The notes under the pieces are model-generated. The model had not been told where the DNA came from and ran no database searches. It saw only the letters and a program-made list of their open reading frames with translations. Shown piece after piece: positions 60,141 through 64,000 of a stretch of 64,000 nt of DNA. Numbering within the stretch: the stretch's first letter is position 1; each line of letters opens with the position of its first letter. This DNA comes from Helicobacter cinaedi CCUG 18818 = ATCC BAA-847 (GTDB lineage Bacteria > Campylobacterota > Campylobacteria > Campylobacterales > Helicobacteraceae): assembly GCF_000155475.1 (NCBI RefSeq), contig NZ_DS990391.1, forward strand, positions 631,318 through 695,317. The letters run 5' to 3'. A program made the translations under genes and the position numbers.

Positions 60141-61645
60141 ACCCTATATATCTCTTCAAAAGAGCTTAAGCCTTGAGCCAAAAGCTTTATGCCAACTTCA
60201 AACATACTTTCAAACCCGCCCTTTTTAAGCTCTTGTATAATCATCTCTTTATCCTGTGGGGCGGCAATGTGGCGTTGCAAAAGGCTAGAGTTTTCTAAAC
60301 ATTCAGCAATCAACAATCGCCCATCATAGCCCTGCATATAGCAATGCTGACAGCCACAAGCGGTGTAAAAACACGCCTTTTCATAAGGCTTTAGAATCTG
60401 CGTTTCAAGCTTGTAAGATTCAAATTTTTCATACATTTGCTTGAGTGAGAGTGGAATCTTACAATGAGGGCAGAGCTTTCGCACAAGCCTTTGAGAGATA
60501 AGCAGCCGCAAAGTAGAGCTTACAAGATAGTCCTTTGCACCCATATCAAGCAATCGCTCAATCACGCTTAGAGAATCATTAGCGTGAATGGTGGAAAGCA
60601 CCAAATGCCCCGTTAAAGACGCACGCAAAGCAATATCAAGGCTATTTTCATCGCGTATCTCGCCAATCATCAAAATATCCGGATCGTGTCGCAGCAGGGC
60701 TTTGAGCGCATTAGCAAAGCCAAAATTATGCTTATCATTTATTAGCACCTGCGTTGTGTTATGTATGCGGTATTCTATGGGATCTTCAAGGGTGATGATT
60801 TTTTTCTGCGGGGATTTTATGGATTCTAAAATCGCATAAAGCGTGGTTGATTTCCCACTGCCTGTGGGACCTGAAAGCAAAATTAGCCCACTTGGGTAGT
60901 TAGCACAATGCGTGATAATCTCCATTTGCTTTTTTTGGAATCCTAGCTTTTCAAGTGTGGTAAGTGTGGCATTTTTATGCAAGATTCTAAGCACAAGGGA
61001 TTCTCCGCTAAAAGAGGGCAGGACGGATAACCTTAAGTCAAAAGCCTTATTATCAAAAACTCGGCTAAAGCGTCCATCTTGGGCTTGTCGCTTTTGGTTT
61101 ATATCAAGTTTGCACTCTAGCTTGAGACACGCAATGAGCGATTCAAAGACTATTTTTTGTAATGTCAAAATCTCTCGCAGCATTCCATCTGTGCGGATTC
61201 TAACGCAATGGATAGAATCTTGAGATTCAAAATGTATATCACTCGCCCTATGCTTAATACAAAGCTCTAAAATATAATCTAACAACGCAATAGCCGCCCT
61301 TTCATCATCATTATGCTGACTATGGCTTTTTAGCAAGGTAAGCAGATTTTGCTCAAGTTTATAAAAGCCTTGAAAGTCTGTGATGGATTCTAGCTGTGCT
61401 ACAAAACTCTCGCTTGAAGCAAGGAAAAACTTTAAACTTTTATGCGGAAAAATGGAGCTAATATGATTTGTAATCAGCCCAAGCGGTGCGTTTTCACACG
61501 ATATGGCGATAGACACGCTAGAATCTTGCATATCAAAAATAAGACATTGATGCTTTGCTATAAATTTAGAATCTAGTGCGAGTAGGCAAGACTCATTTAG
61601 TGTAATAGTGTGGAGATTAATAGATTCAAATGTGGAGGGATTCAT
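60128..61645 (-). CDS. ctsE: GspE/PilB-type secretion ATPase (CtsE-like)
   Basis: 505 residues. Walker A LSGPTGSGKSTTLYAI (about 268-283), Asp box EDPIEYRIH, Walker B DILMIGEIRD, His box STIHAND and the zinc-binding cysteines CPHC...CGCQHC (about 405-450) of GspE-type ATPases. Powers pseudopilus or pilus assembly. ATGA overlap with the secretin. Probably a homologue of ctsE. Confidence 0.87.
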   Translation of the reverse strand: MNPSTFESINLHTITLNESCLLALDSKFIAKHQCLIFDMQDSSVSIAISCENAPLGLITNHISSIFPHKSLKFFLASSESFVAQLESITDFQGFYKLEQNLLTLLKSHSQHNDDERAAIALLDYILELCIKHRASDIHFESQDSIHCVRIRTDGMLREILTLQKIVFESLIACLKLECKLDINQKRQAQDGRFSRVFDNKAFDLRLSVLPSFSGESLVLRILHKNATLTTLEKLGFQKKQMEIITHCANYPSGLILLSGPTGSGKSTTLYAILESIKSPQKKIITLEDPIEYRIHNTTQVLINDKHNFGFANALKALLRHDPDILMIGEIRDENSLDIALRASLTGHLVLSTIHANDSLSVIERLLDMGAKDYLVSSTLRLLISQRLVRKLCPHCKIPLSLKQMYEKFESYKLETQILKPYEKACFYTACGCQHCYMQGYDGRLLIAECLENSSLLQRHIAAPQDKEMIIQELKKGGFESMFEVGIKLLAQGLSSFEEIYRVCRL

Positions 61646-63450
61646 ATATGGGCTTTGTGTGGGGGTATGGGGCTATCTGTCTTGTAGGCTAAGGGCTGTA
61701 AAAGTGTGGAGTCTTGCTTGTTGGGCTTAGATTCTAATGGAGATTCTAAGCTTTGTGTAGAATCTTGCTTTTCTTGGGGAGTGGAATTTGTGTCGGTATC
61801 TGTTGAAGAGTCTTGCTTTGTGGAATCTTGTGGGGCAGAATCTTTTGTAGTATCTTTTGAATCTTGTGGCTTCAAATCAGATTCCTTTGTAAAGTTTATA
61901 ATTTCTTCAATTTTATCTTGTTCTTGCTCTCTTGCGTCTAATCGCACGATATGCGGAGATATGATAATCACCATTTCTTGGGTTTCTTTAATATTTTTCT
62001 TATAGCTAAAGAGATATTTGATAAGCGGTATATCGCCTAAAATGGGGAGTTTGCGTAAAATCTGCCCTTCAGTTTTATCTATCAAGCCACCAAGGACTAT
62101 TTTTTCGCCATCTTTAACCTGCACGAGAGATGAGAGCTGTTTGGTGGAGAGATTTGGCGGGGATTCTAGGGCGGTGGTTTGATTTTCAATAGAGATGTCT
62201 TTGGTTTTGGTGATTGATGGGTTAATCTTTAAAATGATTTTGTCATTTTTCACACTTGGCGTTACATCAAGCAAGATTCCTGCAAAGACAGAAGGGAAGG
62301 TTTGAGAAAGGTTTTGGATAGAAGTGCCTTGCGTGGTGGTTTGATAAGTGGTGTTTTGAAAGTAGCGAAGCACACTGCCAACGGATATAATGGCAGGTTG
62401 GTTATTGAGCGTCAAAACTTTTGGGTTAGAGACAGACTGCACCTTGCCATAGGTTTGTAAAAACTCAACAATGCGGTTAATGCTTACTCCTTGTGAAAAA
62501 ATGCTTATAGCAAAATCGCCATTATTCACACCTGTAAGGGCATTATTAGAGCCTTCCGCATTTGGCGGGAGAGTTAAAAGATTGCCAAGTTTATAAAATT
62601 CATTCCAGTCTATGCCATAGGTTTGGTTATTGCTATGCTGAATATTAAAGATATATACATCAATCAGCACCTGCTTTTGAATCTTGTTATTAAGTGTGGC
62701 AAGGTAAGATTCCACGCGTTTAATCTGCTTTGGCGTGGCGGTGATGGTAAGCAGTCCTGCGGCTTTATTAATGATGATGTCTTTTTTATTTTTTAGCTCA
62801 CTTGTTGTGGGTTGATAGCTATCGCCCGGAGTGTAGGCTACCCCGGCGATTTCATTTTGTAATTCGCCCCAAAAGTCAATCTCATCAATGCTATAAATTT
62901 TCGTCCCGCTTTTTCCCATAGTTTGTGTGTTTGATGTGGCTTTATTCATCGCCATTTTGTGGGCTTGAGATTCTATCTCAAAGTTTGAAAAGCCAAGCGG
63001 TGCGTTTGTGTGGGTATTATAAGGGGAGTGGGTTTGATTATCCTGTGAAAAGATGATGTCAGTATTGCTTGAGCCAACGCGTGTTGTGGCGATGTAGCTA
63101 ATCTCAAAAGTCTTTGTGAGTAAAAAGCCAACTTGCAAGGTGTCTTTTTGCAAAGTGTAGTGAAAGTCATTGCTTTTTAAAAGGCTATCAAGGACTTGGA
63201 TTAGCGGTTTATTGTTGATATGAATGGAAGTTTTCTTGCTATCAAGCATAGCTTTTGTTTGCTCTTGGAGATAGATGACATTAAGATGACAGATTGAGGC
63301 GATTTCTTCTAGGATTTTGCTTAAAGCGACATTGCTACCGGAGTGGATATTAATGGGGGTGCTACAAGCTAGGCTAGTTTGTAAAAATAAAAGCAGAATC
63401 CCGCATATCCGCAGAAGCACAGGGATTTGGTAAGGTTTTGATTGTTTCAT
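61642..63450 (-). CDS. ctsD: Secretin, outer-membrane channel (CtsD/MshL-like)
   Basis: About 602 residues from ATG at 63450. Signal peptide about 1-28, ending LACS. N-terminal secretin/TonB short domain (about 30-90). The secretin core ends with SLVQVKDGEKIVLGGLIDKTE, LPILGDIPLIKYLFSYK and EMVIIISPHIVR, the conserved C-terminal barrel signature. After it comes an ~80-residue tail rich in Q, D, S and T (QDSKDTTKDSAPQDSTKQDS..), encoded largely by AGATTCT/GAATCTT words, which may be surface- or periplasm-exposed. It is probably the DNA-uptake pore of a Cts-type transformation machine. Confidence 0.85.
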   Translation of the reverse strand: MKQSKPYQIPVLLRICGILLLFLQTSLACSTPINIHSGSNVALSKILEEIASICHLNVIYLQEQTKAMLDSKKTSIHINNKPLIQVLDSLLKSNDFHYTLQKDTLQVGFLLTKTFEISYIATTRVGSSNTDIIFSQDNQTHSPYNTHTNAPLGFSNFEIESQAHKMAMNKATSNTQTMGKSGTKIYSIDEIDFWGELQNEIAGVAYTPGDSYQPTTSELKNKKDIIINKAAGLLTITATPKQIKRVESYLATLNNKIQKQVLIDVYIFNIQHSNNQTYGIDWNEFYKLGNLLTLPPNAEGSNNALTGVNNGDFAISIFSQGVSINRIVEFLQTYGKVQSVSNPKVLTLNNQPAIISVGSVLRYFQNTTYQTTTQGTSIQNLSQTFPSVFAGILLDVTPSVKNDKIILKINPSITKTKDISIENQTTALESPPNLSTKQLSSLVQVKDGEKIVLGGLIDKTEGQILRKLPILGDIPLIKYLFSYKKNIKETQEMVIIISPHIVRLDAREQEQDKIEEIINFTKESDLKPQDSKDTTKDSAPQDSTKQDSSTDTDTNSTPQEKQDSTQSLESPLESKPNKQDSTLLQPLAYKTDSPIPPHKAHI

Positions 63451-63554
63451 ATTCCCCACTTTTTGAATCTAGATTCTCTCAATGTTATTCCTTAGCGTAG
63501 CAAAATGTTTTTTTAGAATTTGGATTCTTTTTTCTTTAAGGGGGAGGGGCTTAA

Positions 63555-63704
63555 ATTTGCAAGTGTAGCTTCGCTACTGCACGCGAAATCGCTCCCTCCC
63601 CCTTAAAAATCGTTCGCAGTCGTGCCGCTCACCCCTTACAACGCTTTAAGAGGTGGCACTGCGTACGATTTTATTTTATACGCTTAAGGTCGTGCCTTAA
63701 GCGT
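63555..63704 (-). repeat. ~150-bp inverted dispersed repeat, copy B
   Basis: Reverse-complement partner of copy A. Carries the hairpin ACGCTTAAGG-5 nt-CCTTAAGCGT (63680-63704) and the TAGCGAAGCTA block. It stands between the secretin and an upstream partial gene, filling the 390-bp gene-free gap. Confidence 0.9.
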
Positions 63705-63724
63705 AAAAGCACTCACGAGTCTTT

Positions 63725-63738
63725 AGAATCTAGATTCT
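63725..63738. repeat. AGAATCTAGATTCT palindrome
   Basis: Fourteen-bp perfect palindrome of the over-represented word, next to repeat copy B. Another near copy (GAATCTAGATTC) lies at about 63467-63478, just upstream of the secretin gene. Confidence 0.6.
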
Positions 63739-63848
63739 TAATTCTTAAGGCATTCCTTGATTTTACAATTTTACGCAAGATTGTAAATAATCACTTGCTA
63801 CTTTTAAGCCTTTTATGTGGAATCTTGTAACTTTTTATGCTTGTGATT

Positions 63849-64000
63849 TTATGGCTCTAGCTGTTCTAGTGTGCCATTTAACGATAAGGCAAAGCGAGTG
63901 CTTGACTTTTGCAGGACAATGCCTTGAGAGTGCAGGGCGGTAATGGTGTAGCCATCTATCACATCGCCAAGCTTGTGCCACTGCCCATTCAGCAATGCTT
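63849..64000 (-). CDS. C-terminal fragment of a secretion-system protein (GspC/PilP-like)
   Basis: Only the last 50 codons are in the window; it has no start here. The end reads ALLNGQWHKLGDVIDGYTIT..., then LHSQGIVLQKSSTRFALSLN. The GDVIDGYTIT..GIVL pattern resembles the HR-type C-terminal domain of GspC/PilP/MshK proteins that connect the inner-membrane platform with a secretin. It probably belongs to the same machine, perhaps the ctsR/ctsP-like position, but the assignment is weak because only a tail is visible. Confidence 0.55.
   Translation of the reverse strand, partial: ALLNGQWHKLGDVIDGYTITALHSQGIVLQKSSTRFALSLNGTLEQLEP

Overview
The window is AT-rich, densely coded chromosomal DNA from a Campylobacterota member, most likely an enterohepatic-type Helicobacter. 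The reasons are gene order and gene content. The runs mreB-mreC/clpX-lpxA-fabZ and ksgA-rnj-kdsD match the order familiar from Helicobacter. dnaN-gyrB sits without dnaA, and the promoters are extended -10 boxes without a clear -35. The genus is an inference from these features; no species is claimed.

Layout. 1-8.0 kb: 3' end of ppc, a broken ATP-grasp (TupA-like) gene with a 12-C tract, groES-groEL behind a good promoter with a CIRCE-like operator, a frameshifted PP-loop gene and dnaG. 8.2-15 kb: monomeric isocitrate dehydrogenase, a LysE/RhtB exporter carrying a translated repeat, small genes and a TonB-dependent receptor. 15-28.6 kb: ileS, an FAH-family hydrolase, two glycosyltransferase-like genes, the mreB-mreC and fabZ-lpxA-clpX envelope/protease cluster, and queH preceded by a 30-codon membrane microORF. 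28.6-36.4 kb: rlmN, a nucleoside phosphorylase-like gene, hisF, ksgA, rnj (RNase J), kdsD and folK. 36.4-43.8 kb: a Dsb-like thiol oxidoreductase, three small unknown genes and the leucine operon leuA-(flavodoxin-like oxidoreductase)-leuC-leuD-leuB, with a repeat between leuD and leuB. 43.9-47.4 kb: a compact minus-strand operon of a secreted peptide with a bacteriocin-type leader, three outer-membrane-barrel proteins and a periplasmic C39 peptidase. 47.6-56.5 kb: dnaN-gyrB, an Mla-type lipid transport operon and a large polytopic membrane protein. 56.6-64 kb: thyX, a DUF354-like gene and a secretin/GspE/GspF operon resembling the Campylobacter transformation (Cts) machinery, bounded by inverted copies of a ~150-bp repeat.

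The main signals outside ordinary genes are five. (1) The word AGATTCT/AGAATCT is extremely over-represented in all frames, and in intergenic DNA it often forms inverted pairs that act as hairpins. This is how DNA-uptake sequences behave in other naturally competent bacteria, and a Cts-like machine lies in the same window. (2) Two perfect palindromes contain TGTTTCATATGAAACA, which differs from the classical ParB site parS only at the two central bases. (3) The peptide/C39/outer-membrane operon looks like a periplasmic peptide-maturation and export system. (4) Several dispersed repeat families occur, some of them translated inside proteins. (5) Two genes are disrupted at or near homopolymers (C12, A7), which suggests phase variation or decay.

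No tRNA, rRNA, CRISPR array, transposase or prophage gene was recognised.
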